The notes under the pieces are model-generated. The model was not told the DNA's origin. It saw only the letters and a program-made list of their open reading frames with translations, and made no database searches. Shown here piece by piece: positions 34,601 to 42,395 of a stretch of DNA of 64,000 nucleotides (position 1 is the first letter of the stretch; the number at the start of each line of letters is the position of its first letter). Both the position numbers and the translations under genes were made by a program. Source of the stretch: Aestuariibius insulae (lineage in GTDB: Bacteria; Pseudomonadota; Alphaproteobacteria; Rhodobacterales; Rhodobacteraceae); contig NZ_JBFONW020000007.1 of the NCBI RefSeq assembly GCF_040783535.2, forward strand, positions 124,001-188,000, read 5' to 3'.

Positions 34601-34806
34601 AGGACGTCCTCGATCTCGGCGGTGACGAGGGTTTCGACGCGGCCCGGCTCGGCGCCGGGATAGGGTGTCGTGACGGTGGCGAATAGATTGGTGATCGTGG
34701 GATCTTCCTGCCGCCCGATGGCCAGCAGGGCCGAGGCGCCTGCGGCGATGATGACGAGAAGGGCGAGGGCGACGATGCGGGGTTGGCGGAAGGTCAGCGC
34801 GCCCAT
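31666..34806 (-). CDS. RND-family efflux transporter, inner-membrane pump
   Basis: The 1046-residue protein has 12 transmembrane helices and two large periplasmic loops, in the typical HAE-type layout: N-terminal TFRQPRIVALALLVIIAAGASALL, pore-domain motifs EDPTITNLFATVTTPYPGAEP, and a TM4 block GLIVALGLLVDAGIVMTDEVGRRLRRG. In TM4 the usual Asp-Asp proton relay reads Asp-Ala, so only one of the two is kept. It probably uses the adaptor at 34794-35942, whose stop it overlaps by 13 bp. No outer-membrane channel gene is next to it, so TolC-like partners would be encoded elsewhere. Substrate unknown. Confidence 0.93.
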   Translation of the reverse strand: MGALTFRQPRIVALALLVIIAAGASALLAIGRQEDPTITNLFATVTTPYPGAEPGRVETLVTAEIEDVLREVAEVDVINSTSTTGMSIISVELVETTPENRIEQIWAEIRDKLSDTAVLLPPGALDPELDADGVSAFSAIVALSARHDDVPMTLAARYGDALSEKLRNVPGTKLVEVFGQPEEEILVTLETSRAAALGLTADTVAQAVRQADAKVSAGRVTGAGEDIVIEVSGEIETLDRLRGIVLRDGADGLTLRLGDVAEITRGPRTPLAEAALHNGRPAILVAASLESGLQVDIWAAQIRGEVGSFISTAPGGLDVQLIFDQSTYTADRLAEVGTNMAIGVALVVAVLLVTLGLRAALIVAMVLPVVSLATLATMNLIGLPIHQMSVTGLIVALGLLVDAGIVMTDEVGRRLRRGLDRARAVSGAVSRLAMPLFASTATTALSFVPMILLPGGAGDFVGSIALAVVIMLLWSFVVAVTITPAVAGWSLPEGSATGWSATGIPSGAVGRLFAASLRWSGRNPVRSIALALVLPIMGFLSLPLLTAQFFPGVDRDQFHIEVDLPPGTGIDRTQAVVARLDAELRGTPEIESITWTLGRSAPAFYYNITGGRDAAPRYAQALIRTQSAEATEAVLPHLQRTLPTIAPEAQVLVRGLVQGPPVNAPVELRLVGDDIDTLRQTGEELRRLAAASPVVTLARASITEGAPKLTVDVDEARARLAGLDLGQVARQLEAALVGSTGGTMIEGTEELPVRVRFGDALRSDPAAIRDMPILPPAPVLDGSLPALPLSAIAEIRLVPGEGVITRRNAERANTVQAFLLRGVLPEEALSDIQATIAQSGFTLPPEIRLEIGGDADARSSTLNNLLASLGLIVTLSIAVVVMTFRSFRLAGVALVVSGLAAGLSMLALAIFDYPFGINAIIGLIGSIGVSINAALIIMTALQEDEAAATGDPDAMAEVVMGSSRHIVSTTITTFGGFLPLILAGGGFWPPFAMAVAGGVLLSTVVSFYFTPPAFRLVYTRKTARAAPREVARPQSPLRPMLLEAAE

Positions 34807-35942
34807 GCCAAAGCCTCCTCGGCGGTGACGGGCTGGCCGGGGACGACGCGATGGGTGCCGCCGGTGATGAATTCGGTGCCGTCCGTGAAGGTGCCGCGGA
34901 CGAAGGCGCGGGCGCCTTGGACGTGGAGGATTTCGGCGGCTTCGGTCGCGACGGCGCCGTCTTCGACGGTGAGCAGGATCCAGGTGCCGCGCGGGCCCTG
35001 GCGCAGGGCCGAGAGGGGGATCCAGGCGCCGGTGGCCTCGATACGCTGGGTGAGGGCGACCTCTCCGGTCGCGCGGGACGGCGGGGCGGGGCCGTCGACG
35101 TCAAAGAGCGCGGTGCGGGCGCGGGTCATCGTGTCGAGCTCGGGGGAGAGATGGGCGAGAGTCGCGGTGCGGGTGCCGGTGCCGAGCGTGATCTCGACGG
35201 GATCGCCCAGGGTCAGCGCCTCGGCCAGGGCGGGGTCGAGCCCGGCGCGGAAGCGCGGAGCGCCGTCCTGGAGGAGCGTGGCGACAGGGCTTCCGGGGGC
35301 GGCGATGGTGCCTGCATCGACAAGGCGCGCACCGATGGTGCCGGTGAAGGGAGCGGTCAGGACGGATTTGCCGAGATTGACTTGGGTCGAGGTGAGAGCC
35401 GCGTCGATCTCGGCGATGCCGGCCTCGAGCTGGGCGAGGGCGAGGGAGGTGTCGTCGACGCGCTGATCGGAGGCGTGGCCCCGCTCGCGCAGCTCGGCCT
35501 GGCGGGCGTTGGTGCGGCGGGCGAGTTCGGCCTGCGCCTCAAGCCCCGCGCGCTGGGCGGTGAGGCGTTTGGCCTCGGCCTCCAGAAGGCGGGTGTCGAG
35601 GCGGGCGATTGGCTGATTTTGCGTGACCGTGTCGCCATCGCGGATCAGTACCTCGGCAATGGTGCCAGCGCGTTCGAAGGCGAGCGCGGTCTCTTGCCGC
35701 GCCTCGAACTGGCCCGAGAAGCGGCGAGTGACCTCGTAATGGTCTGTCATCTCGATGGGGCGCGTGGCGACGGGGGTGACAGCGGCCGGTTCTGGGCCGG
35801 TCACGGCGGCGGAGCGCTGGGCCAGGACGCTTCGTCCGGCGAGGATCAGAGCGGCGGAGATGGCGATGATGCCAAGGGTGAGGCCAAGTCTGCCGGTGGT
35901 CCGCGCGGCGCGCCGCCAGAGGGAGGATCGGGGGTCGGACAT
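34794..35942 (-). CDS. RND efflux periplasmic adaptor (membrane-fusion protein)
   Basis: The 382-residue protein has one N-terminal membrane anchor (LGLTLGIIAISAALILAG, about 19-36), a lipoyl/barrel-sandwich half (RRFSGQFEARQETALAFERAGTIAEVLIRDGDTV), a coiled-coil hairpin (about 115-170, RLTAQRAGLEAQAELARRTNARQ), the second lipoyl half (SVLTAPFTGTIGARLVDAGTIAAPGSPVATL) and a beta-barrel C-terminus. It bridges the pump to an outer-membrane channel. It is the first gene of the pump operon and is divergent from the TetR regulator at 36025, with twin operator-like boxes between. Confidence 0.92.
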   Translation of the reverse strand: MSDPRSSLWRRAARTTGRLGLTLGIIAISAALILAGRSVLAQRSAAVTGPEPAAVTPVATRPIEMTDHYEVTRRFSGQFEARQETALAFERAGTIAEVLIRDGDTVTQNQPIARLDTRLLEAEAKRLTAQRAGLEAQAELARRTNARQAELRERGHASDQRVDDTSLALAQLEAGIAEIDAALTSTQVNLGKSVLTAPFTGTIGARLVDAGTIAAPGSPVATLLQDGAPRFRAGLDPALAEALTLGDPVEITLGTGTRTATLAHLSPELDTMTRARTALFDVDGPAPPSRATGEVALTQRIEATGAWIPLSALRQGPRGTWILLTVEDGAVATEAAEILHVQGARAFVRGTFTDGTEFITGGTHRVVPGQPVTAEEALAWAR

Positions 35943-35959
35943 CGGGTCACCCTTTCAAA

Positions 35960-35993
35960 GTTAGCATTGCTTACATATGTTTGCGACGCTTAC
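35960..35993. promoter_or_regulatory. Two related TetR-type boxes in the pump/regulator gap
   Basis: GTTAGCATTGCTTAC (35960-35974) and GTTTGCGACGCTTAC (35979-35993) share 11 of 15 bases. Each is an imperfect inverted repeat around a central base, and their starts are 19 bp apart. They lie between the divergent adaptor and TetR genes. Confidence 0.6.
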
Positions 35994-36024
35994 ATTGGCA
36001 AGACAAAAATCAGGGGCGAGCGGA

Positions 36025-36639
36025 ATGGCCGAAGGTAAAGGTCTGATACAAGAGAAGAAAAACTACCATCATGGCAATCTGAAAGGTCAGCTCCTGGAGG
36101 CGGTGCGGCATTTGGTGGAGACAAAGGGGGCAGATGAGTTCTCGATCGCGGAGGCGTGCCGGCTGGCTGGGGTGAGCACGGCTGCGCCCTATAAGCACTT
36201 CAAGGACCGGCACGAGATCCTGCGGGGTGTCGTCTTTCTGGGGATGCTGCGGATGCGCGAGCGGATGCAGGAGGCGGCGGATGCCCATGCGGCGGGGACG
36301 GTCGCGCGGGTCGCGGCGTTGGGCCAGTCCTATATCGATTTCGCGCGGGCCGAGCCGGGGCTGTTCCGGATGATGTTCAGCCTCACGGCGGGCCATCAGG
36401 ACGATGAGGAGCTGAGCCGGATGGGCGACGAGACGCTGGGGATCGTGGTCGGTGTTGTGGCCGATCATCTGGCGATCCCACTTGAGAGCGAGGAGGCGAA
36501 GCTGAGGGCCTATGCGCTGTGGTGCTTTGTGCACGGGCACAGTTTCCTGATGCTTGACGACAAACTGCACGGGGAGAAAATGGTTGATGAAGGGCAGCTT
36601 CTTCTGATCGTCGGCGAAGGAATGCTGCCGCGCGTTTAG
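36025..36639 (+). CDS. TetR-family repressor of the RND pump
   Basis: The 204-residue protein has a TetR DNA-binding domain (HHGNLKGQLLEAVRHLVETKGADEFSIAEACRLAGVSTAAPYKHFKDRHEILRG, about 13-65) and a C-terminal domain of the TetR_C_33/WHG type (DFARAEPGLFRMMFSLTAG). The start at 36025 was preferred over an in-frame ATG at 35977, which would place both operator-like boxes inside or against the coding region. It is divergent from the pump operon and is its probable repressor. The stop overlaps the convergent AraC stop by 4 bp. Confidence 0.9.
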   Translation: MAEGKGLIQEKKNYHHGNLKGQLLEAVRHLVETKGADEFSIAEACRLAGVSTAAPYKHFKDRHEILRGVVFLGMLRMRERMQEAADAHAAGTVARVAALGQSYIDFARAEPGLFRMMFSLTAGHQDDEELSRMGDETLGIVVGVVADHLAIPLESEEAKLRAYALWCFVHGHSFLMLDDKLHGEKMVDEGQLLLIVGEGMLPRV

Positions 36640-37493
36640 GACGCCTCTCGCTCGAACGGGTCGCGCTGGTGGCGCAGGCGGTAGGAGCGCGGGGTGGTGC
36701 CGTACTGGCTGCGGAACAGGCGGTAGAAATAGCTGGTATTGTCGTAGCCGCAGGCTGCCGCGATATCCTCGATCGACGCCTCGTCGCTGCGCAGCAGGTG
36801 CGCGGCATGGTCGATGCGGATCTGGTTGATGTAGGCGGAGGGCGTAAGGCCCAGCACGTCTTGGCAGGTGCGGCAGACATGTTCGTGGCTGCGCCCCGCG
36901 GCGGAGACGAACCCTTCGGTGCCGCGGCGGAAGACCTCTCGTGACTGGGCGGCGGTGCAGGCATCGGTGAACCAACGCGGCGCGGCGGTGTTCGTGGGGC
37001 TGGTGAAATCGGCGACGCGGTTGGTGAGCGTCAGAAGAAATTCCTCGATCCGGGCAAGCGAGCGGTCGCCGGTCTGAAGGGGACGCGCGACCGAGAGTGC
37101 GCGGTCGAACCGGACGGAGCCAAGGCTGTGCTCTTCGGGGAGGCTTTCCTTGGAGTCGAAAAAGCGCCCGGCGATGGAGCTTGCGTATCGGTTTGCCAGA
37201 TGATGCGCCGTGTCGCTGCGGAACATGATGTTGACGATCCGGCAGCCTGTCTTGGGATCGGCGCGGAAGGCGTGGACATCCCGCGGGCGGATGAAGATGA
37301 GCTGACCGGCCTTCAACTGCTGGGTCATCCCGTTGATCCGGTGTTCGGTCTGGCCCTCTTCGATCAGGGCGACCTCAAAATAGTCGTGATCGTGCTGGGC
37401 GTCCGGGAAGCGGCGGGCGAGGTCCTTGCGCGCGAAATGGTAGGCTTCATCGACCCGGATATAATCATTTATGTAGAACGTCTTGTGAGACAT
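36636..37493 (-). CDS. AraC-family regulator of the mannosidase/ABC island
   Basis: The 285-residue protein has an N-terminal cupin-like sensor (QHDHDYFEVALIEEGQTEHRINGMTQQLKAGQLIFIRPRDVHAF) and a C-terminal pair of helix-turn-helices (LGLTPSAYINQIRIDHAAHLLRSDEASIEDIAAACGYDNTSYFYRLFRSQYGTTPRSYR). Cupin-AraC proteins of this type often activate sugar-uptake genes. It is divergent from the island starting at 37714 and is its likely regulator. The start at 37493 (MSHKTFYIND) was preferred; an in-frame ATG lies at 37532. Confidence 0.9.
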   Translation of the reverse strand: MSHKTFYINDYIRVDEAYHFARKDLARRFPDAQHDHDYFEVALIEEGQTEHRINGMTQQLKAGQLIFIRPRDVHAFRADPKTGCRIVNIMFRSDTAHHLANRYASSIAGRFFDSKESLPEEHSLGSVRFDRALSVARPLQTGDRSLARIEEFLLTLTNRVADFTSPTNTAAPRWFTDACTAAQSREVFRRGTEGFVSAAGRSHEHVCRTCQDVLGLTPSAYINQIRIDHAAHLLRSDEASIEDIAAACGYDNTSYFYRLFRSQYGTTPRSYRLRHQRDPFEREAS

Positions 37494-37713
37494 GGGCCTT
37501 GGGGGTCTGAGGTCGGTCAGTATACGGTCCAATGAATATCAATATAGTTCAAGATTAAGTCAAACCGGTTCGCTGTTATCGGAGGCGGGGATGAGTAGCG
37601 TTCCTGGACGGGCCGGGGAGGACCTTGGGCAGGAGCGGCACCGCAATTGGGTGCTGCATGGAGTGGGCGAGGCCCCTCAGTGCCGGTTTTGACAAGGGCG
37701 GGATGACGGACAC
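37494..37713. promoter_or_regulatory. Divergent AraC / mannosidase-island promoter region
   Basis: This 220-bp gap is A+T-rich near the araC start (37531-37560). It contains a small hairpin GCACC/GGTGC around 37637-37653. No exact direct repeat suitable as an AraC half-site pair could be assigned by eye. Confidence 0.35.
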
Positions 37714-38394
37714 TTGAAGATCACGTGGTACGGACATGCAGCCTTTGGGCTGCGCCCCGAGAGTGGGCCGCATGTGATCACCGATCCCTATACGCCCGAC
37801 GGCGTCGGCTATGCGCCCATCCGGGACGCGGCGGATCTGGTGCTGATCTCGTCGGACGACGACAGTGCCCATTGCCGGGCGGATCTGATCGACGGGGACC
37901 CCGAGGTGGTCAATGCGCTGGAAGTGGCCCAATCAGGCGGGCGGCGCGAGGCGCTGGGTATCGAGATCACTGCTATCGAGGCGGCGGAGTGGGATCATCA
38001 TCCCGAACATTCGGTGCCGGGGCAGAACGGGATGTACCGCTTCACGCTGGACGGGATCGCCTGCGCGCATATGGGCGATGTGGGCAATCCGCTGACGGGC
38101 GCGCAGCAGGATTTCTTTGCTGGGACCGATATCCTCTTTGCGCTCGCGGGCGGGTATCTGACGATCGAGCTGCCGGATCTGATGGAGATGATCCACCGGG
38201 TGCGGCCGCGGCTGGTCATCCCGATGCATTTTCGCACGCTGACCTACAGACCGCGCAACACGATGTGGATCGAGAGCTTTCTTGGCCATTTCGAGGAGGA
38301 GGATATCGATTTCGCCTTTGGCAGTTCGATCGATATCAAAAGGGAGGATTTGCCGGAGCGGACACGTGTTCTGGTGATGGACTACGTTCGGTAA
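37714..38394 (+). CDS. Metallo-beta-lactamase-fold protein (UlaG-like) with degenerate metal motif
   Basis: The 226-residue protein begins MKITWYGHAAF, the typical UlaG/YtkL-like opening, and keeps the later elements GIACAHMGDVGN, DILFALAGGYLTIELPD and VIPMHFRTL. However, the zinc site HxHxDH reads SSDDDSAH (LVLISSDDDSAHCRADL). The first two metal-binding histidines are lost, so lactonase activity is doubtful or uses another metal arrangement. The start is TTG at 37714. It heads the ABC/mannosidase island, 67 bp before the binding-protein gene, so a role in the same pathway is likely. Confidence 0.8.
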   Translation: MKITWYGHAAFGLRPESGPHVITDPYTPDGVGYAPIRDAADLVLISSDDDSAHCRADLIDGDPEVVNALEVAQSGGRREALGIEITAIEAAEWDHHPEHSVPGQNGMYRFTLDGIACAHMGDVGNPLTGAQQDFFAGTDILFALAGGYLTIELPDLMEMIHRVRPRLVIPMHFRTLTYRPRNTMWIESFLGHFEEEDIDFAFGSSIDIKREDLPERTRVLVMDYVR

Positions 38395-38428
38395 ACAGGA
38401 CGAGTCGGACCGCAAGGTTCGGGACTAA

Positions 38429-38443
38429 GGGGCGCTGCGCCCC
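38429..38443 (+). terminator. Short G+C hairpin before the binding-protein gene
   Basis: GGGGCGCTGCGCCCC is a perfect 6-bp stem with a 3-nt loop, followed by the GGGAGG ribosome site of the next gene. It may attenuate or stabilise the transcript rather than end it. Confidence 0.4.
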
Positions 38444-38461
38444 GTCAAAGGGAGGAATAGG

Positions 38462-40195
38462 ATGCTCAAGATTAAAGCCGTGATGGCGGTTTCGGGGATT
38501 GCTCTGGCCGCGTTGGCCGGGCCGGGGCTCGCGCAGGATGTCGCGCGCGCCGATACGGTGATCTTCGATCTGGACCGGACGATCAAGGATCCCGGCAACT
38601 TCAACTGGTTCACGCCCGGCACCAAGCGGATGCACGGCGCGCACCAGACCATGTGGGAGCCGCTGTTCATCCTCAATTACGGCAGCGGGGAGCTTGATCC
38701 TTGGCTGGCGACGGGGTTCGAGGATAACGGGGAGTCCACTGAATTCACGATCAGCCTGCGCGAGGGCGTGGAGTGGTCGGATGGCGAGGCGTTCAACGCC
38801 GATGACGTGGTCTTTACCGTCGAGATGGCGATGGGCAACGAAAACCTGTCAGAGCGCGAAGCGGCGACGATCCGCGCGCAGGTCGCGAGCGTCGAGAAGG
38901 TCGACGATCTGACCGTGCGCTTCACGCTGAACGATCCGAATCCGCGCTTTATTGTCGAGAATTTCGGGGTGCGGATCTTTGGCTCGTTCCTGATCATGCC
39001 AGAGCACATCTGGGCCGGTGAGGATCCCGCGACCTTTGCCTTTGCCGAGCCGATCGGGACAGGACCTTACACATTCACCTCGGCGGCGACGAACCGGGCG
39101 ATCTGGGACCGCAACGACGATTGGTGGGGCGCCAGGACCGGGTTCATGGATCTGCCCGAGCCGCAGCGGGTGATCTTCCTCGAGACGGGCGGCGAAGAGA
39201 GCCGGGCGCAGCTGATGGTGACTGACCAGCTGGATGCGGCGCAGAATGTGAGCGTCGGCACGTTCGAGGCGATCCGGGCGCAGAACCCCAACGTGATCGC
39301 GTGGTATGCCGATTATCCATATGCGGCTGCCGATCCCTGTGCGCGTCAGCTTGAGATCAACACGACCGTGGCGCCCTGGGATGATCCGGATATGCGTAAG
39401 GCGGTGGCCCATATCATCGACCGCAGCCAGATCGTGAATGTCGCCGCCGAGGGAGCGACGCTCGCTTCGCGGACGATGTTTGCCGATTACGGATCGATGG
39501 AGCCGTTCATCGATGCGGTGATCGAAGCGGGCTACGGCTTGCCCGAGAGTGCCGATGTCGCCGCCGCCGAGGCGCTGATCGAGGGGGCGGGCTATACCAA
39601 GGGATCGGACGGGATCTATGAGAAGGACGGAGAGGATCTGTCGGTTCGGATCCACGTCAATTCGGCCTCGACCGAGTATACCCGCACCATCGATATGATC
39701 GTCGAGCAGCTGAATCGCGCCGGGATCGCCGCCACTCCGGTGCCGGTCGAGAATGGGGTTTTCTGGGGTGAGGTGCTGCCTTTTGGCGCCTACGAGATGA
39801 CCTATAGCTGGCTCTCCTGCGGGTCGGTGAACGAGCCCTGGACCTCGATGAGCCGCTATACCGTGGCCGATGTTGTCCCGGTGGGCGAGCGCAGCCCGGG
39901 GTTCAACAACACCGCGCGTTGGGACAGCGAGGCGGCGGCGTCGTATTCCCAGATCGTGGAGCGGATGGGGCAGATGCCGTTGGGCGATCCGGCCGTGGCG
40001 GGACTGGTGGCGGAGGCCTATGCGCATCTCGATGCGGAGATGCCGTTCATCCCGCTGGTGCAGGCGGCGAAGCTCTTGCCGATGAACACGACCTACTGGA
40101 CGGGATGGCCCACGGCGGAGAACGAGTACAACCATCCGTTCTTCTGGTGGAACCACACGCACCAGATCATTCACAACCTTGAAAAGGCTGAGTGA
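38462..40195 (+). CDS. ABC transporter substrate-binding protein, family 5 (peptide/oligosaccharide type)
   Basis: The 577-residue secreted protein has a signal peptide (VMAVSGIALAALAGPGLAQD, cleavage near residue 24) and a large SBP_bac_5 fold (QTMWEPLFILNYGSGELDPWLATGFEDNGEST, LREGVEWSDGEAFNADDVVFTVEMA, GTGPYTFTSAATNRAIWDRNDDWWG). Family 5 binds peptides, nickel or oligosaccharides. The GH38 gene in this operon favours an oligosaccharide ligand. GGGAGGAATAGG precedes the ATG. The gene is followed by a hairpin at 40232-40250 before the first permease. Confidence 0.93.
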   Translation: MLKIKAVMAVSGIALAALAGPGLAQDVARADTVIFDLDRTIKDPGNFNWFTPGTKRMHGAHQTMWEPLFILNYGSGELDPWLATGFEDNGESTEFTISLREGVEWSDGEAFNADDVVFTVEMAMGNENLSEREAATIRAQVASVEKVDDLTVRFTLNDPNPRFIVENFGVRIFGSFLIMPEHIWAGEDPATFAFAEPIGTGPYTFTSAATNRAIWDRNDDWWGARTGFMDLPEPQRVIFLETGGEESRAQLMVTDQLDAAQNVSVGTFEAIRAQNPNVIAWYADYPYAAADPCARQLEINTTVAPWDDPDMRKAVAHIIDRSQIVNVAAEGATLASRTMFADYGSMEPFIDAVIEAGYGLPESADVAAAEALIEGAGYTKGSDGIYEKDGEDLSVRIHVNSASTEYTRTIDMIVEQLNRAGIAATPVPVENGVFWGEVLPFGAYEMTYSWLSCGSVNEPWTSMSRYTVADVVPVGERSPGFNNTARWDSEAAASYSQIVERMGQMPLGDPAVAGLVAEAYAHLDAEMPFIPLVQAAKLLPMNTTYWTGWPTAENEYNHPFFWWNHTHQIIHNLEKAE

Positions 40196-40231
40196 TGGAT
40201 CGGGGGAGCATCTCTTTGCACCCCCTTGGTT

Positions 40232-40250
40232 TGCCCGGCATCGCCGGGCA
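40232..40250 (+). terminator. Hairpin between binding-protein and permease genes
   Basis: A perfect 8-bp stem (TGCCCGGC / GCCGGGCA) with a 3-nt loop lies 36 bp past the binding-protein stop. No T-run follows, so partial termination or 3'-end protection is more likely than full termination. Confidence 0.5.
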
Positions 40251-40331
40251 GGCCCCGACCGCTCCCATGGGCGGGGGCTGCGCCCTCACCTGCGGCCGGG
40301 GGCTGCTCTTGGGCTTTGAGGAGGGCCGGAT

Positions 40332-41342
40332 GTGAGCCGCATCCCGCGCTCTTATCTTCTCAACCGGCTGGTCACGCTGGTTCTGACCATTTTGATCGCG
40401 GCGACGCTGATCTGGATCATACCGCGCCTGTCGCCGGTCGATCCTGCTGAGATCGCTCTGGGGCGGATGGCGGCGGGGGCGGGATCGGTCGCCAATGCCG
40501 ACGAGATCCTGGCGCAGCTTAGGGCGCAGATGGGGATCGATCAGCCGCTGATCGTTCAGTATTTCAAGTATCTGGGTGGCGTTCTGGTCTTTGATTTTGG
40601 CCTGTCAACCGCCTCTTTTCCGACGCCGGTCTCGGCCCTGATCGCGCAGGCGCTGCCCTGGACGTTGGGGCTGATGGTGCTGTCGCTGGTGATCACCTTT
40701 GTGATCGGCAATCTGCTAGGCGCGCTGATGGTCTGGGAGCGCTCGCCGCGTCTGGTGAAGGTCGCGATCCCGGCGGCCATGGTCTTTACCTCGATCCCGC
40801 CGATCCTGTCGGGATTGCTGCTGATGTGGATCTTTGCGGCCAAGCTGCAATGGTTCCCGCTGACCGGATCCTACGGGCTGACGGTCGAGCCGGGCTGGAG
40901 CTGGGATTTCGCCCAATCGGTCATCCATCACGGGTTCCTGCCGGCCCTGTCGATCATCGTCGTGACCTTCGGCTTCTGGGCGCTGGGGATGCGCGGTCTG
41001 ATGATCACGGTGCAGGGCGAGGATTACACGACGCTGGCCAAGGCCAAGGGGCTGAGGCCGCGCTACATCCTTTATCGCTATATGATCCGCAACGCGATCC
41101 TGCCGCAGATCACGGCCTTTGCCCTGAAGATCGGCCTGCTGATCGCGGGACAGGTGCTGGTGGAGCGTATCTTTGCCTATAACGGGATGGGCAAGCTGCT
41201 ATACGACGCGATCCTCGATCAGGATTTCCCGGTCATTCAGGGCGTCTCTTACGTCATTATCCTGATGACGGCGCTGAGCGTCTTTCTGGTGGATCTCGTC
41301 TATCCGTTCATCGATCCGCGTGTGCGGCATGAGGCTGCGTGA
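40332..41342 (+). CDS. ABC transporter permease (DppB-like)
   Basis: The 336-residue inner-membrane protein has six predicted transmembrane helices and the coupling EAA loop EDYTTLAKAKGLRPRYILYRYMIRNAILPQ, followed by GQVLVERIFAYNGMG. The N-terminal LNRLVTLVLTILIAATLIWIIPRL is typical of DppB/OppB. The start is GTG at 40332, after GAGGAGGG. It partners with the DppC-like permease 97 bp downstream; that gap contains two hairpins. Confidence 0.93.
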   Translation: MSRIPRSYLLNRLVTLVLTILIAATLIWIIPRLSPVDPAEIALGRMAAGAGSVANADEILAQLRAQMGIDQPLIVQYFKYLGGVLVFDFGLSTASFPTPVSALIAQALPWTLGLMVLSLVITFVIGNLLGALMVWERSPRLVKVAIPAAMVFTSIPPILSGLLLMWIFAAKLQWFPLTGSYGLTVEPGWSWDFAQSVIHHGFLPALSIIVVTFGFWALGMRGLMITVQGEDYTTLAKAKGLRPRYILYRYMIRNAILPQITAFALKIGLLIAGQVLVERIFAYNGMGKLLYDAILDQDFPVIQGVSYVIILMTALSVFLVDLVYPFIDPRVRHEAA

Positions 41343-41400
41343 TATGAAATCTCGATTTCATATCACGCCGTGCGCGACAGCGGTTCGCAAAGCGAACTGC
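41339..41400 (+). repeat. Two consecutive hairpins between permease genes
   Basis: The first is a perfect 12-bp inverted repeat, GTGATATGAAAT / ATTTCATATCAC (41339-41350 and 41355-41366, loop CTCG), which includes the stop codon of the upstream permease. The second is GCGGTTCGC / GCGAACTGC (41380-41388 and 41392-41400) with an AAA loop and one G-U pair. Neither is followed by a T-run. Confidence 0.75.
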
Positions 41401-41438
41401 GTGCGTCACCCGGTTGCAACTCTGGGAGGCACGCGCGG

Positions 41439-42395
41439 ATGAGTAATTTCTCAACCGATGACAATGTGGCAGAGTCCACCCAGCCGATGACCCGCGCGGA
41501 AAAGCGTCAGGCCCGCCGGATGCGGCGGTTCGACAATCCGTGGCTGAACCCAAAGCTGCTTTGGGGGGCGGGGCTGTTGATCGGGATCGTTCTGCTGGGG
41601 ATCCTTGGGCGGATCCTATGGAACCTCGATCTGGTCTTTACCGGGTCGGCGACGCTCAAACTGCCGCCTGTGGGGTTCGAGAACCTCAGGAGGCAGCCTG
41701 GCGTCTGGGATCATCCGCTGGGCACGGACGGGTCGGGGCGCGACATGCTGGCGCTGATCGTGATCGGGGCGCCCAATTCGCTTTTTGTGGGACTGCTCGC
41801 CTCGCTGATCGGGATGACGACCGGGATCGTGCTGGGCTTTACCGCCGGTTTCGTCGGAGGCCGGACGGACGACGTGATCCGGGTACTGAGCGATGTGATG
41901 ATCACCATCCCGCCGCTGCTGATCCTTGTCGTGTTCCAATCCGCCTTTGGGGATGTGTCGCTGACGATGATGGCGCTGTTGATCGCGGGGTTCGTCTGGC
42001 AGTCGCCAACGCGGCTCATTCGGGCGCAGGTGCTAAGCATGAAGCAGTCGGGTTATGTGCAGATGGCGCGGCTTTCGGGGGCGCCGACCTCGCATATCAT
42101 GTTCCGCGAGATGTTGCCGAACCTGATCCCCTATCTCTTCGGCTCGTTCATTGCGAATGTGACGACGTCGATCGTGACGGCGGTGGGGCTTGAGGTGCTG
42201 GGGCTGGGGCCGCAGCGGATCCCGACGCTGGGGCGGACGATCTACGAGGCGATCAATGCGGGCGCGCTGATCCAGAACCTGTGGTGGTGGTGGGGCATTC
42301 CGACCTTGCTGCTTGCAGTGATGTTCATCGGGCTTTTGCTGATCAATCTGGGGCTCGACGAGGTGTCGAACCCGCGGCTGAGGCGGCTGTCGTGA
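41439..42395 (+). CDS. ABC transporter permease (DppC-like)
   Basis: The 318-residue permease has an N-terminal cytosolic stretch, a first helix at about 43-65 (WGAGLLIGIVLLGILGRIL), the conserved LGTDGSGRDMLALIVIGAPNSL of DppC/OppC proteins, and the EAA-type loop RAQVLSMKQSGYVQMARLSGAPTSHIMFREMLPNLIP. The start at 41439 follows GGGAGG. Its stop overlaps the ATPase start as GTGA. Confidence 0.93.
   Translation: MSNFSTDDNVAESTQPMTRAEKRQARRMRRFDNPWLNPKLLWGAGLLIGIVLLGILGRILWNLDLVFTGSATLKLPPVGFENLRRQPGVWDHPLGTDGSGRDMLALIVIGAPNSLFVGLLASLIGMTTGIVLGFTAGFVGGRTDDVIRVLSDVMITIPPLLILVVFQSAFGDVSLTMMALLIAGFVWQSPTRLIRAQVLSMKQSGYVQMARLSGAPTSHIMFREMLPNLIPYLFGSFIANVTTSIVTAVGLEVLGLGPQRIPTLGRTIYEAINAGALIQNLWWWWGIPTLLLAVMFIGLLLINLGLDEVSNPRLRRLS

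Noticed and set aside
34851..36038. A 395-codon plus-strand, Gly/Ala/Asp-rich frame
   Set aside because: It is the complement of the efflux adaptor gene and would also cover the divergent promoter. The composition is that of a shadow frame.
38849..40174. A 441-codon minus-strand open frame
   Set aside because: It is the reverse-frame shadow of the binding-protein gene, with biased composition and no domain.
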